A stretch of 64,000 bases of DNA, from assembly GCF_900115545.1 (NCBI RefSeq), contig NZ_FOWV01000001.1, positions 248,001 to 312,000 of the forward strand, read 5' to 3'. The translations under genes were made by a program, and so were the position numbers. The notes beneath the pieces were generated by a model. That model had not been told where the DNA came from, ran no database searches, and saw only the letters and a list, made by a program, of their open reading frames with translations. Every line of letters begins with the position of its first letter. Position 1 is the stretch's first letter. Positions 37,763-49,264 of this stretch are shown one piece after another. This stretch comes from Ralstonia sp. NFACC01. GTDB lineage: Bacteria > Pseudomonadota > Gammaproteobacteria > Burkholderiales > Burkholderiaceae.

Positions 37763-38935
37763 TTACACCTTCGACAAGCGCTCCAGGGCAACCTGGAGCG
37801 TTTCGTCTTTCTTGGCGAAGCAGAAGCGCACCACGCCCGATTCGTGCGGCTGGGAGTAGAACGCCGATACGGGGATCGCCGCCACACCAATCTCGCTCGT
37901 CAGCCACTTGGCGAACTCGGCCTCGGGCAGATCGGAGATGGCGCTGTAATCCACGCACTGGAAGTACGTGCCCTGGCAGGGCAGCAGCTTGAAGCGCGTC
38001 TTCTCCAGCCCGGCGCGGAACAGGTCGCGCTTGTGCTGGTAGAACGCCGGCAACTCCAGATACGGACGCGGATCCGCCATGTAGCTCGCCAGGCCGTGCT
38101 GCATTGGCGTGTTGACGGTGAATACGTTGAACTGGTGCACCTTGCGGAATTCCGCCATCAGTGCGGCGGGGGCAGCCACGTAGCCGACCTTCCAGCCCGT
38201 CACGTGATACGTCTTGCCGAAGCTCGACACCACGAAGGCGCGCCGCGCCAGCTCGGGAATGCGTGCGACGGAGGCGTGCGGCACGCCGTCGTACACCATG
38301 TGCTCGTACACCTCATCGGAGAGCAGCAGCACGTTGGTCGGCGCCAGGATCTCGGCGAGCCTGCGCATGTCGTCCGCATGCCAGACCGTGCCGGTCGGGT
38401 TGTGCGGTGTGTTGAGCATGATCAGGCGCGTGCGCGGTGTGATGGCCGCCGCCAGCGTGTCGAACGGGATGCGGAAGTCCGGCGCATTCAGCGTGATTGG
38501 CACGACCTTGCCGCCCGCCAGTTCAATCGACGGAATGTAGCTGTCGTACGTCGGCTCGAAGACGATGACTTCATCGCCCGGATGCACGCAGCACAGCACG
38601 GTCGTCAGCAGCGCCTGCGTGGCGCCGGCGGTGACGGTGATCTCGCGGTCGGCATCGTAAGCGTGGCCGTACAGATTAGCGACCTTCGCGGCGATGGCCT
38701 GGCGCAGGGCGGGCACGCCCGTCATCGGGGGGTATTGGTTCAGGCCGGCGCGCATGGCGTCGGACACCGCATCGACGATGCGCGGGTCGCAATCGAAATC
38801 CGGAAAGCCCTGGCCCAGGTTGACGGCCTGCTTTTCCACGGCCAGCGCCGACATCACGGTGAAGATGGTGGTACCGACATTCGGCAGCCGCGACGGCGGC
38901 GGTGCGATGGGCGCGAGCGATTCAACGGTGGTCAT
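37763..38935 (-). CDS. Class I/II PLP aminotransferase, methionine aminotransferase-like
   Basis: 390-residue fold-type I aminotransferase. It starts with a substrate loop VNLGQGFPDF, has the NTPHNPTGTVW motif that binds pyridine and carboxylate, LLLSDEVYEHMVYDG, and the PLP lysine in SSFGKTYHVTGWKVGY. The overall pattern resembles E. coli YbdL and kynurenine/glutamine transaminase K, which prefer methionine and aromatic amino acids. Exact substrate not determined. It lies 12 bases after the PIN-domain gene on the same strand. Confidence 0.9.
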   Translation of the reverse strand: MTTVESLAPIAPPPSRLPNVGTTIFTVMSALAVEKQAVNLGQGFPDFDCDPRIVDAVSDAMRAGLNQYPPMTGVPALRQAIAAKVANLYGHAYDADREITVTAGATQALLTTVLCCVHPGDEVIVFEPTYDSYIPSIELAGGKVVPITLNAPDFRIPFDTLAAAITPRTRLIMLNTPHNPTGTVWHADDMRRLAEILAPTNVLLLSDEVYEHMVYDGVPHASVARIPELARRAFVVSSFGKTYHVTGWKVGYVAAPAALMAEFRKVHQFNVFTVNTPMQHGLASYMADPRPYLELPAFYQHKRDLFRAGLEKTRFKLLPCQGTYFQCVDYSAISDLPEAEFAKWLTSEIGVAAIPVSAFYSQPHESGVVRFCFAKKDETLQVALERLSKV

Positions 38936-38947
38936 GGCAATACGGCT

Positions 38948-39472
38948 TCAGGCTTGATTTTGGGTTTCAGCGAGGGGAGCGCTTTCCAACTGGACCGCTG
39001 CGACGAACTGCTTGGGCGGCAGCACCGCCACGTCGCAGTACTTGGCCATGCGGCGCTTGAGCTTGAGTACGGCGCGATCCTTGGAAACGAGATAGGCAAC
39101 GTCGGCGGCATCGGCCAGCGCGAGGAATTTCTGGTCGTCGCGATCCTTGCAACGCGGGACGAACGCCTCGCCTTGCGTCCGGGCGGCTTCTTCAGGATCT
39201 GCAACGGACCGTGTCACGCGATCGACCCACGCCAGAGCGGCTTGCGCGTCGACGGCGTAATGCGCGAATTGCGGGTAATCCAGCACGCGGCGAAGTTCTT
39301 CGCGACATGCCGGGCTGATGATGGCGTCTAGCCGGCCGGCTTCCAGCGCGGCGCGGATCGGTCGCGCCACCGCATCGTCGAAGATCAGGATGTCGACCCA
39401 GATGTTGGAGTCCAGCACCACGCGCGGGGCCGGAGCCTGGGTGGAGTGGGCGAGGGCGGCAACGTCTGCCAT
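38948..39472 (-). CDS. PIN-domain protein (putative toxin component family)
   Basis: 174-residue PIN-fold protein, a Mg2+-dependent RNase family. Acidic active-site residues are visible: Asp in [10 protein letters not shown], Glu in [13 protein letters not shown], and Asp in [20 protein letters not shown]. It resembles the family annotated as toxin component, PIN family, but no antitoxin gene flanks it. Start is ATG 39472, with GGAATT upstream. An earlier ATG at 39511 would share its CATG with the divergent yaaA start. Co-transcribed with the aminotransferase. Confidence 0.8.
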   Translation of the reverse strand: MADVAALAHSTQAPAPRVVLDSNIWVDILIFDDAVARPIRAALEAGRLDAIISPACREELRRVLDYPQFAHYAVDAQAALAWVDRVTRSVADPEEAARTQGEAFVPRCKDRDDQKFLALADAADVAYLVSKDRAVLKLKRRMAKYCDVAVLPPKQFVAAVQLESAPLAETQNQA

Positions 39473-39509
39473 TCGATACAATTCCAGACTTGTGAACCGC
39501 GATTCTGAC

Positions 39510-40283
39510 ATGATCATCGTCCTCTCGCCGGCCAAGTCGCTCGACTACGACACACCGCCGCGCACCAAGACCCACACGCTGCCCGATTTCATCGCGCGCT
39601 CCGCAGAACTCATTGAAGTGCTTCGCAAGCTGTCGCCGGCCCAGATCGGCACGCTGATGCACATTTCCGACCCGCTGGCGGCGCTTAATGCCACGCGCTA
39701 TGCGGATTGGTCGTCCGAATTCACGGCCGAGAACAGCAAGCAGGCCGCGCTGGCCTTCGACGGCGATGTCTACGGCGGGCTCGACTCCAATTCGCTGGCC
39801 GTCGACGATCTGCAGTTCGCGCAGAAGCATCTGCGGATTCTGTCGGGGCTGTACGGCGTGCTGCGCCCGCTCGACTGGATGCAGCCGTATCGGCTGGAAA
39901 TGGGCACGCGCCTTGCCAATCCGCGCGGCAAGGACCTGTACGCCTTCTGGGGCGACGAGGTGACGCTGGCGCTGAACAAGCTCTTCAAGCAGGACGACGA
40001 TCCCGTGCTCGTCAATCTCGCGTCGGAAGAGTATTTCAAGGTGGTGCGGCCCAAGGTGCTCAAGGCGCGCATCGTCACGCCGGTTTTTGAAGACTGGAAG
40101 AACGGCCAGTACAAGATCATTTCGTTCTACGCGAAGCGTGCCCGCGGTCTGATGGCGCGCTACGCGATCGAGCACCGCCTCACCGATCCGCGCAAGCTCA
40201 AGGCGTTCGATGTCGACGGCTATGCCTTTGCCGCTGCCGATTCCGACGACGAGCGCTGGGTCTTCCGCCGCAAGCTCACCTGA
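39510..40283 (+). CDS. yaaA: Peroxide stress protein YaaA
   Basis: 257-residue YaaA/DUF328 protein, which in E. coli lowers intracellular free iron during peroxide stress. Conserved pieces are [13 protein letters not shown] at the start, [21 protein letters not shown] near residue 110, and [17 protein letters not shown]. Its ATG is the first plausible one and overlaps on the opposite strand with an alternative start of the PIN gene. Its stop overlaps the next gene in ATGA. Confidence 0.94.
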   Translation: MIIVLSPAKSLDYDTPPRTKTHTLPDFIARSAELIEVLRKLSPAQIGTLMHISDPLAALNATRYADWSSEFTAENSKQAALAFDGDVYGGLDSNSLAVDDLQFAQKHLRILSGLYGVLRPLDWMQPYRLEMGTRLANPRGKDLYAFWGDEVTLALNKLFKQDDDPVLVNLASEEYFKVVRPKVLKARIVTPVFEDWKNGQYKIISFYAKRARGLMARYAIEHRLTDPRKLKAFDVDGYAFAAADSDDERWVFRRKLT

Positions 40284-40297
40284 TGACAGGATCCGAC

Positions 40298-41443
40298 ATG
40301 ACCGCCAATCAACCGCACATCTCCAGCGCGTTCGACAGCGGCGCCATCGAAATCATCGATGCCGCCCGCGCCGATGCCATCCGCCTGCGCATTCGCCGCG
40401 ATTCGCACGCAGACTTCATGCAGTGGTTCCACTTCCGGCTGCAAGGCGTGCAGGGCCAAGCCTGCAGGCTCGCGCTGGAAAACGCCGGTGAATGCACCTA
40501 CGCCGCCGGCTGGAAAGACTACCGCGCCGTCGCCTCGTACGACCGCGAGCGCTGGTTTCGGGTGCCTACACGCTATGACGGCAAGACCATGACCATCGAG
40601 GTGACGCCGGAGCATGACAGCATCTGGTTTGCATACTTCGAGCCGTACTCGGATGAGCGCCACCTCTCGCTCGTGGCCGCTGCGCAAACGAAGGCGGGCG
40701 TGCGCACGCAACGCCTGGGGCAAACGGTGCAGGGCCGCGATATGACCAGCATCACCGTCGGCGAACCGGGTCGCGGCAAGAAGAACGTGTGGATCATCGC
40801 GCGTCAGCATCCGGGCGAGACGATGGCTGAGTGGTTCGTTGAAGGCCTGCTCGCACGTCTGACGCGCCAAGGTGTCTGGAGCGGCGATCCCATCGGCCGT
40901 GTGCTTGCCGAGCGCGCCGTCTTCCATATCGTGCCGAACATGAACCCGGACGGTTCGGCGCTGGGCAACTTGCGCACCAATGCCGCAGGCGCCAACCTGA
41001 ACCGCGAGTGGATGGAGCCTGACGCCCAGCGCAGTCCCGAAGTGCTGGCGGTGCGTCAGGCCATCGAGCAAACCGGTGTCGACCTGTTCTTCGACATCCA
41101 CGGCGACGAGGCGCTGCCCTATGTGTTCGTGGCCGGCAGTGAAATGCTGCCCGGCTTTACCGATGCTCAGCGCGCTGATCAGGACCGCTTTGTCGCGGCC
41201 TTCCTGCGTGCATCACCGGATTTCCAGACGCGGTACGGCTACGAGGCTAGCAAGTACAACGAAGACGCGCTGAAGCTCGCCTCCAAGTACATCGGCCATA
41301 CCTATGGGTGCTTGTCGTTGACGCTGGAAATGCCGTTCAAGGACAACGCCGACCTGCCGGACGCACGCGTGGGCTGGGATGGCGCCCGCAGTGCCGCGTT
41401 GGGCGCGGCCATGCTGCAGGCGATCCTGGAGTATCTCGGCTGA
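40298..41443 (+). CDS. M14-family zinc carboxypeptidase, cytosolic carboxypeptidase-like
   Basis: 381-residue metallopeptidase resembling the AGTPBP/CCP6-like M14 group. Residues 1-130 form the typical N-terminal beta domain (YAAGWKDYRAVASYDRERWF). Zinc ligands are His and Glu in ARQHPGETMAEWF and His in FFDIHGDEALPY; the general-base Glu is in SLTLEMPFKDN. ATG 40298 has AGGA eight bases upstream; an alternative ATG at 40283 overlaps the yaaA stop but lacks a ribosome site. Likely a cytoplasmic peptidase; natural substrate unknown. Confidence 0.88.
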   Translation: MTANQPHISSAFDSGAIEIIDAARADAIRLRIRRDSHADFMQWFHFRLQGVQGQACRLALENAGECTYAAGWKDYRAVASYDRERWFRVPTRYDGKTMTIEVTPEHDSIWFAYFEPYSDERHLSLVAAAQTKAGVRTQRLGQTVQGRDMTSITVGEPGRGKKNVWIIARQHPGETMAEWFVEGLLARLTRQGVWSGDPIGRVLAERAVFHIVPNMNPDGSALGNLRTNAAGANLNREWMEPDAQRSPEVLAVRQAIEQTGVDLFFDIHGDEALPYVFVAGSEMLPGFTDAQRADQDRFVAAFLRASPDFQTRYGYEASKYNEDALKLASKYIGHTYGCLSLTLEMPFKDNADLPDARVGWDGARSAALGAAMLQAILEYLG

Positions 41444-41453
41444 AGATAAACGC

Positions 41454-41477
41454 TGCGCCGCCTGGGTCGGCGGCGCA
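41454..41477. terminator. Convergent hairpin between the M14 gene and the lipoprotein gene
   Basis: TGCGCCGCC (41454-41462), loop TGGGTC and GGCGGCGCA (41469-41477) form a perfect 9-bp stem between convergent stops. There is no clean T-tract, so efficiency is uncertain. Confidence 0.6.
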
Positions 41478-41483
41478 TTGCGC

Positions 41484-42320
41484 TTAGTTGGAGGACGACT
41501 TCTTCGTCGTCTTCTTTGCCGTCGACTTGGCGGTAGATTTGCTTGCCGTGGTCGACTTGGTCTTGGCGGTGCCGCTGCCCTTGGCAGACTTGGCCGTCGC
41601 TCTTGTCGACGCCTTGCCCTTGGCCGTGCTCTTGCCGCGTACAGCCGCACTGGTCGTGCAGCGATGGCCGCGGCGGCAGTGCGTGCGTGCTGTCGACGAC
41701 GAGGGCGCAGCGGCTGGGGCAGCGAACGGCTGGCCATTGGCGTCGAGCAACTCATACGCCAGCATCATCCCTTCGTCATACCCGCAGCGCACGCGCACGG
41801 GCTCCCACTGGTCATTGCCCGTGCCGCGCTTGTGCACGGCGGCATTGAAGCTGACCACGCTCGACACCTTGATCGCGCCTTGCTTGCTGGACGAGAAGCG
41901 GGAGTCCCATGGCTCAACTTTGGCCTGGTCGTTGGAAAGCGCACCCGTCGGCAGGCGGAACTGGTCGAAATTGGTCGAGCGCGGAATGATCCAGCTCGCA
42001 TGCGCAGCGCAGTCGGCCACGTCGGGGCGGGCACCTTCCGATTGAATCAGGCGGTCACGGGTTTGTGCGCGGTATTCGGACAAGCTCATCTTGTCCTTGG
42101 AGGGGAGATTGACCGTCGTTGTGCCGCTGCTATCGGTCGAGTCGAAGACGATGGGCGGCGTGGTCGGGACGGGCTGAGTGGCCGGCTTGGCTGGCGCGGC
42201 CGGGGTACTCGGCGTGGCTTTGGTGGCCTGGGCCGACGCATCGGTCGGTTCAGTCTGCAGGTTGGAGCAGGCGGCCAGCAAAGCGACGACGCCGAGACAG
42301 AGTAGTTTGGGTCGCAACAT
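41484..42320 (-). CDS. Lipoprotein with histone-H1-like Lys/Ala/Ser/Thr tail
   Basis: 278-residue lipoprotein precursor: signal MLRPKLLCLGVVALLAACS with a canonical lipobox, Cys18. A Thr/Pro/Ala-rich linker runs to about residue 70. A compact domain follows (MSLSEYRAQTRDRLIQSE to VRCGYDEGMMLAYELLDA), with two Cys that may pair. From about residue 205 the protein is almost wholly Lys, Ala, Ser and Thr in short repeated motifs such as KSTAK and ATAKSAKG, as in histone-H1-like proteins. I do not recognise the central domain with certainty; a BspC-like domain is possible. Function unknown; the basic tail could bind polyanions such as lipopolysaccharide or DNA. Confidence 0.78.
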   Translation of the reverse strand: MLRPKLLCLGVVALLAACSNLQTEPTDASAQATKATPSTPAAPAKPATQPVPTTPPIVFDSTDSSGTTTVNLPSKDKMSLSEYRAQTRDRLIQSEGARPDVADCAAHASWIIPRSTNFDQFRLPTGALSNDQAKVEPWDSRFSSSKQGAIKVSSVVSFNAAVHKRGTGNDQWEPVRVRCGYDEGMMLAYELLDANGQPFAAPAAAPSSSTARTHCRRGHRCTTSAAVRGKSTAKGKASTRATAKSAKGSGTAKTKSTTASKSTAKSTAKKTTKKSSSN

Positions 42321-42478
42321 CACGAGTGTTACAGGGTGTCGGCGTGGAAATCGCCATGATAGAGGAAAGCCAAGGATGAAAGTTCCTGCTAGTTACCCCA
42401 ATGCGTCCCCAACGCGGCACTTCCGACGAATTTGCTGTAACAGCGCGTTACGGCAAGGTGTTGGTTACCAAGTGATCA

Positions 42479-44077
42479 TCATTGCTTGGTGAACAACCAC
42501 GCGAGCGACCATTCGTCGGTGCGCGCTTCGTAGCGGATGCCCTTGCGCATGGCCCACGTGGCCAGTTGGTGATGCGACGGGATGATCGCGTAATCGGTCT
42601 GTGCAAAGCGCGCTGCAGTCTTGGCGGCCTGCTCGTGTGCCTGTTCGCTCGAGACTGTCGATAGCGACGTCTGCACCAGCTTGTCCAGCTCCGGGTTGCT
42701 ATAGCGGCCCCAGTTCCACGAGCCGTAGCCCGTTTGGGCGTTGGGCGTGCCGAGAATGCTGCGCAGCGCCACATCGGCCGCCACCGAGCCCCAGCCGAGC
42801 ATCATGAACGAGAACTCGCCCTGACGCGCACGCGAGAAATACGCCGCCACCGGCAGCGTTTCCACCTTCGTCTGAATGCCGATGCGCGTGAGCAGCTGTG
42901 CGGTGGTTTGCGCGACCTGCGCATCATTCAGATAGCGGTTGTTGGTGGCGTGCAGCGTGAGTCCGAAGCCGTCCGGATAGCCCGCCTCGGCAAGCAGTTT
43001 CTTCGCGCGAGCAGGGTCATATGGAATTGGCTTACCGCCCGGATGCCCAAAGATCTGCGGCGACACGATGCTCGATGCGACCACGCCCTGGCCCTCAAGC
43101 ACGCGGCTGACGATGGCATCGCGGTTGATGGCCAGTGCGATGGCCTCACGCACGCGATGGTCCTTCAAGGGGTTTTTGGCCAGCGGCTTGCCGGCCTTGT
43201 CGGTCACGAACGGCGACACATCGCGGCTCTGGTCCATCTGCCAGAAAATCGTGCGCCACGACACCTGCTGTTCGAGGTGGAACTTCGGGTCCTGCTTGAT
43301 GCGCGGCACGTCCGCGGCTGGCACGGCCTCGACGACATCCACATCGCCCGAGAGCAGCGCGGCAGTGCGCGCGGCATTGTCGGTGATGATCTTGAACGTC
43401 ACCTTGTCCCACTGCGGCACGCGGCCCCAGTAGTGCGGATTCTTCTTCAGAACGATTTCCTGCCCGCGCGTGAAGTGGTCGAACAGGAACGGCCCGGTGC
43501 CGATCATGGCGCGGCCCGCATCAAAGTCCGCCTGCGCCGCGTTGGCCACTTTCTTCGGGATGATGGGCAGGCTGTTCAGATCGTTCGGGATGCTCGCGTA
43601 ATTGGGCGTCGACAACTTCAGTCGCACTGTGAGCGGATCGACGATCTGTACGTCGGTAATCGACTTGGTATAGCTCGTGAACGGGCCTGGGCTGTTGGTC
43701 AGGCGCGCCGGACGTTCGATCGATGCTTTCACGTCTTCACCGGTGAAAGGCGTGCCGTCACTCCATTTCACGTTGGGCCGCAGCTTGATCTCCCAGGTGT
43801 TGGCGTCGACAGGTTTCCACGAGGTTGCCAAGCCGGGTGTATAGCGGCCGTTCTTGTCGAGAAAGACCAGCGATTCGAAGATGTGCAACGCCATGGCGTT
43901 GTTGGGGCCGGCGTTGTTCCATTGCGGGTCCATCGACGTGACGTCAGCAGACAGGCCGATACGCAGGTCGTCGGCTTGCGCGGCGAACGGCACTACGGCA
44001 GCCGCAGCCAGCGCGCATGCGGCGAGGTTGCGGATCAAGGCGCGGATGGGAACACACAAGAGGGGACGGGCTGTCAT
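42479..44077 (-). CDS. ABC transporter substrate-binding protein, peptide/nickel type (family 5)
   Basis: 532-residue SBP_bac_5 protein. A signal peptide ends FAAQA-DDLRIGLS, then the family signature WNNAGPNNAMALHIFESLVF, PDVKWSDGTPFTGEDV-type sequence (PNVKWSDGTPFTGEDVKAS), and YNKP-like ALAINRDAIVSRV. It would bind a peptide, glutathione, opine or nickel complex. No permease or ATPase gene lies next to it, so it either works with distant partners or is an orphan. AGGAG precedes the ATG at 44077. Confidence 0.9.
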   Translation of the reverse strand: MTARPLLCVPIRALIRNLAACALAAAAVVPFAAQADDLRIGLSADVTSMDPQWNNAGPNNAMALHIFESLVFLDKNGRYTPGLATSWKPVDANTWEIKLRPNVKWSDGTPFTGEDVKASIERPARLTNSPGPFTSYTKSITDVQIVDPLTVRLKLSTPNYASIPNDLNSLPIIPKKVANAAQADFDAGRAMIGTGPFLFDHFTRGQEIVLKKNPHYWGRVPQWDKVTFKIITDNAARTAALLSGDVDVVEAVPAADVPRIKQDPKFHLEQQVSWRTIFWQMDQSRDVSPFVTDKAGKPLAKNPLKDHRVREAIALAINRDAIVSRVLEGQGVVASSIVSPQIFGHPGGKPIPYDPARAKKLLAEAGYPDGFGLTLHATNNRYLNDAQVAQTTAQLLTRIGIQTKVETLPVAAYFSRARQGEFSFMMLGWGSVAADVALRSILGTPNAQTGYGSWNWGRYSNPELDKLVQTSLSTVSSEQAHEQAAKTAARFAQTDYAIIPSHHQLATWAMRKGIRYEARTDEWSLAWLFTKQ

Positions 44078-44195
44078 CGGGGGCTCCTGGGGTTCGGGCG
44101 GTGATGCCACGTGGCGGAAGACCGTCATTGTGCCGCAGCCCGGTCCGGCACGTGCGACGCAAACCGACAATCAATATGAACGATGGCGGAGCAAT

Positions 44196-44221
44196 AAAAA
44201 AAGCCACCCGAAGGTGGCTTT
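44196..44221 (-). terminator. Terminator of the DUF2863 gene
   Basis: On the minus strand AAGCCACC (44220-44213), tetraloop TTCG and GGTGGCTT (44208-44201) are followed by a T-run. It lies 19 bases beyond the stop. Confidence 0.9.
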
Positions 44222-44239
44222 GATGCCGCACAGCGTGCA

Positions 44240-45451
44240 TTAGTGGAACAGCGGCTGCTGTGTCGGCGCGTCTTCCGGCATTTCTGCGTGGACGATTTCT
44301 GCCGAGCGGTCTGCATAGAGCGGGGCGCCGCAGTCTTCGCAGTACTCCGGTTCGAAGAGCTGGCCGTGGCGGAAGATGTCTTCGATGCCGCAGGCGCGCA
44401 ACTCGTCGCAGATCTGCTCCAGGGGGCTGCCGGGTTCGCCTTCCGCGGCGACATCCGTGGCGCCGCCGTCGCGGCCGTAGACTGGCCAGACGATGCCGTA
44501 GATGAGATCTTTTTCGCCGCGCACTGTGAAAGCCACGCGGTATTCCTCGATCTGCTCTTCGCCGAATGCGCCGATGATGGCGCCGAACCGGTTGGCCGGC
44601 ATATCGAGCGCGCCCTGCAGGTAGTTGACGGCAGCGCGGACGGTCAGCGGGCGGATCTGCTTGTCGGACTCGCGGCAGGACAGGAAGAAGGCGTCCGGCA
44701 GCAGCAGATCGAACTCGCAGCCGGGCATCAGCGTTGAGATGGTCGGCGTGACCTGTTCGCGCCATTGCTCCAGGCAGGCGGAGCGCTCTGCGTGGTGCTC
44801 CTTGGCGTCCTCCTGCCAGCGGAACAGCGCCTGGCCGTGCTGCGCCACGACGATTGCCACCAGATAGCGCGGATCGGCCAGGATCGGTGCCGTCTCGGGC
44901 ATATCGCGCAATTCGACCTTGGCAGGCTGGCCCGACAGCGCATAGGCTGCCAGCTTGTGCGTAAGCGCAAAGGTGTCGGAATGGGTGCGCGGCAGCTGGT
45001 CGATGCTGTACAGATACGGCGCGAGCGCCACGCGAGCGTTTGAAGCCATCACGTGGGCCTGCAGGTGCACCTGTAGCGTCTGCGCCATCTCGGGCTTGAT
45101 CGTGCCCGACGGGATCATGTAGCGCGTGTGTGCCAGGATCGGCGCTGCGATCAGCAACGCGTCATATTCGACGCCGCCCGAGCTGAGGATGGCCGATTCG
45201 GCCAGTGTCTCGGCCTGTTCGGCCAGCACGTCGGAAGCTTCCTCGTTGTGTTTGAAAAGATGGTCTAGCGCGGCGTCGAGCGCGGTCTGGCTGCCGTTCT
45301 TGAGCAGCCGGGAAAGACGTTCGGACAGCCTTTGTTCCCAATAGACGTCTTCGATGCGGCTGCCCGACGCGTCGAGCGCCAGCGCATCGGCCACCAGCCG
45401 TTCTGCATCGGGGGAAAGACGTTGGGGAGCCTTGGAGCGGAATCCTGCCAT
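44240..45451 (-). CDS. DUF2863 family protein
   Basis: 403-residue soluble protein of a betaproteobacterial family with no assigned function. It contains a long helical N-terminal half (LSPDAERLVADALALDASG, then RLSERLSRLLKNGSQ) and a C-terminal half with GEEQIEEYRVAFTVRGEKDLIYGIVWPVYG. Near the end is EPEYCEDCGAPLY, a Cys-x2-Cys pair that could be half of a zinc site. No signal or membrane segments. It has its own terminator and no obvious operon partners. Confidence 0.82.
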   Translation of the reverse strand: MAGFRSKAPQRLSPDAERLVADALALDASGSRIEDVYWEQRLSERLSRLLKNGSQTALDAALDHLFKHNEEASDVLAEQAETLAESAILSSGGVEYDALLIAAPILAHTRYMIPSGTIKPEMAQTLQVHLQAHVMASNARVALAPYLYSIDQLPRTHSDTFALTHKLAAYALSGQPAKVELRDMPETAPILADPRYLVAIVVAQHGQALFRWQEDAKEHHAERSACLEQWREQVTPTISTLMPGCEFDLLLPDAFFLSCRESDKQIRPLTVRAAVNYLQGALDMPANRFGAIIGAFGEEQIEEYRVAFTVRGEKDLIYGIVWPVYGRDGGATDVAAEGEPGSPLEQICDELRACGIEDIFRHGQLFEPEYCEDCGAPLYADRSAEIVHAEMPEDAPTQQPLFH

Positions 45452-45548
45452 GCTGTGCCGTACCGTTCGTTGGAAGAATGAAGGGGCATTATTTTACCCT
45501 TGTACGCTGCTGCGCGACGCCCATAGCGAAACCCATAGGGCGAAAACG

Positions 45549-45830
45549 TTAAGGCTTGGCTACGGGTATCGATGCTCCCGAGGCCACGCTGCTTGCGGCC
45601 GCAGGTACGGAAGCCGCTGTGGGTTCTGATGCGGCCGGCGTGCTGGCTGGTGCCACCTGAGCCTCGGCAACGGGCGCGGAGGCAGCCAGCGGTGGAGGCG
45701 GGGGCACGGGCGCAGCCGCTACAGCGGGCGCGGCGGAGGCTGGCGTCTGGGCGTCGGTCTGGGGTGCCTTGACCAGGATGTAGAACACGGCAGCCGCCAC
45801 GACGATGAAGGCTAGTACTACTTGGGCCAT
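45549..45830 (-). CDS. Small single-helix membrane protein with Ala/Pro/Ser tail
   Basis: 93-residue protein. Residues 1-20 (MAQVVLAFIVVAAAVFYILV) form one transmembrane helix, and the rest is a low-complexity Ala/Pro/Val/Ser segment with PVPPPPPL. GGAG lies about ten bases before the ATG. The coding appearance is consistent with high-GC third positions, but low complexity makes the prediction less secure. Function unknown; it could be a periplasmic spacer or a signal-anchor protein. Confidence 0.6.
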   Translation of the reverse strand: MAQVVLAFIVVAAAVFYILVKAPQTDAQTPASAAPAVAAAPVPPPPPLAASAPVAEAQVAPASTPAASEPTAASVPAAASSVASGASIPVAKP

Positions 45831-45984
45831 GGGTGCGGGACTCCAGCAATGAAACGGTCAGGCAAGGGCGGATGGCAATTTCGCCGCCGAGGGGGGACGA
45901 GCACATCACGCGGCCGATTCGGCACACTGTATCAAAGCCTGCGTGCGGATTGGAGCATCGTCACCTTGTTTGATTCGGCAGGCA

Positions 45985-46013
45985 ATAAAAAACCGGCTCC
46001 GAAGAGCCGGTTT
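45985..46013 (-). terminator. Terminator of acnA
   Basis: On the minus strand AACCGGCTC (46012-46004), loop TTCG and GAGCCGGTT (45999-45991) are followed by TTTTATTG. The 9-bp stem is perfect and lies 35 bases beyond the acnA stop. Confidence 0.92.
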
Positions 46014-46047
46014 CCGTTCTGCACCGGGGCAGCGCAATGCGTGAAGC

Positions 46048-48753
<2,706 letters not shown>

Positions 48754-48830
48754 GGCATGACTCCAAGGCTTGAGGATTGCGCGGGGTGCCGGGGCGCCCC
48801 TTGCGGATACATCAAATCGACAAAATCAAA

Positions 48831-49229
48831 TCAGGTACAAACCGACAAACGCGTTGACCGGCCTGGCTTCTGACCGGTCTGGTACTTCGCCACGACCCCG
48901 CTGAACGTCTTGCCGCCGTTGATGCGGGCGGTGATGCCATGGGCGATCGGACGCTTCTTGGCGTCGTGGTCATTCGTGGTGAAAGGCTTGTCGTCCACGC
49001 GGGCGTTTTTCATCCGCAGCACAGTGCTGCGAGCGCCGCGGGCGACGGTATCCTGGTGCCCCTCGATGGCCTGATAGGCGAAGAGGGCGGTACCGGGAGC
49101 CATCGTGCCAGTTGGCTCGACGGTCCCGGATACGGTGGGCCCAAGGCGCCCGGCGCATCCGGGCAAGGTCACATCGTCGACGATGACCTTGTCTGGATTC
49201 GTGCGTGTGTTCGCAACCGGCGCGGACAT
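48831..49229 (-). CDS. Hypothetical protein downstream of the lysozyme-inhibitor-like gene
   Basis: 132-residue product starting at ATG 49229 with AGAGGAA upstream on the minus strand. It contains a Val/Gly/Thr-rich region resembling beta structure (VIVDDVTLPGCAGRLG, then GTMAPGTALFAYQAIEG) followed by a basic segment ending KYQTGQKPGR. There is no signal or recognised family. It lies 35 bases after the preceding gene on the same strand and may form a two-gene unit with it. Reality rests on the ribosome site and position only. Confidence 0.45.
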   Translation of the reverse strand: MSAPVANTRTNPDKVIVDDVTLPGCAGRLGPTVSGTVEPTGTMAPGTALFAYQAIEGHQDTVARGARSTVLRMKNARVDDKPFTTNDHDAKKRPIAHGITARINGGKTFSGVVAKYQTGQKPGRSTRLSVCT

Positions 49230-49264
49230 GGGCGGTTCCTCTGGGCCTCTTGCGCGATGGCGGA

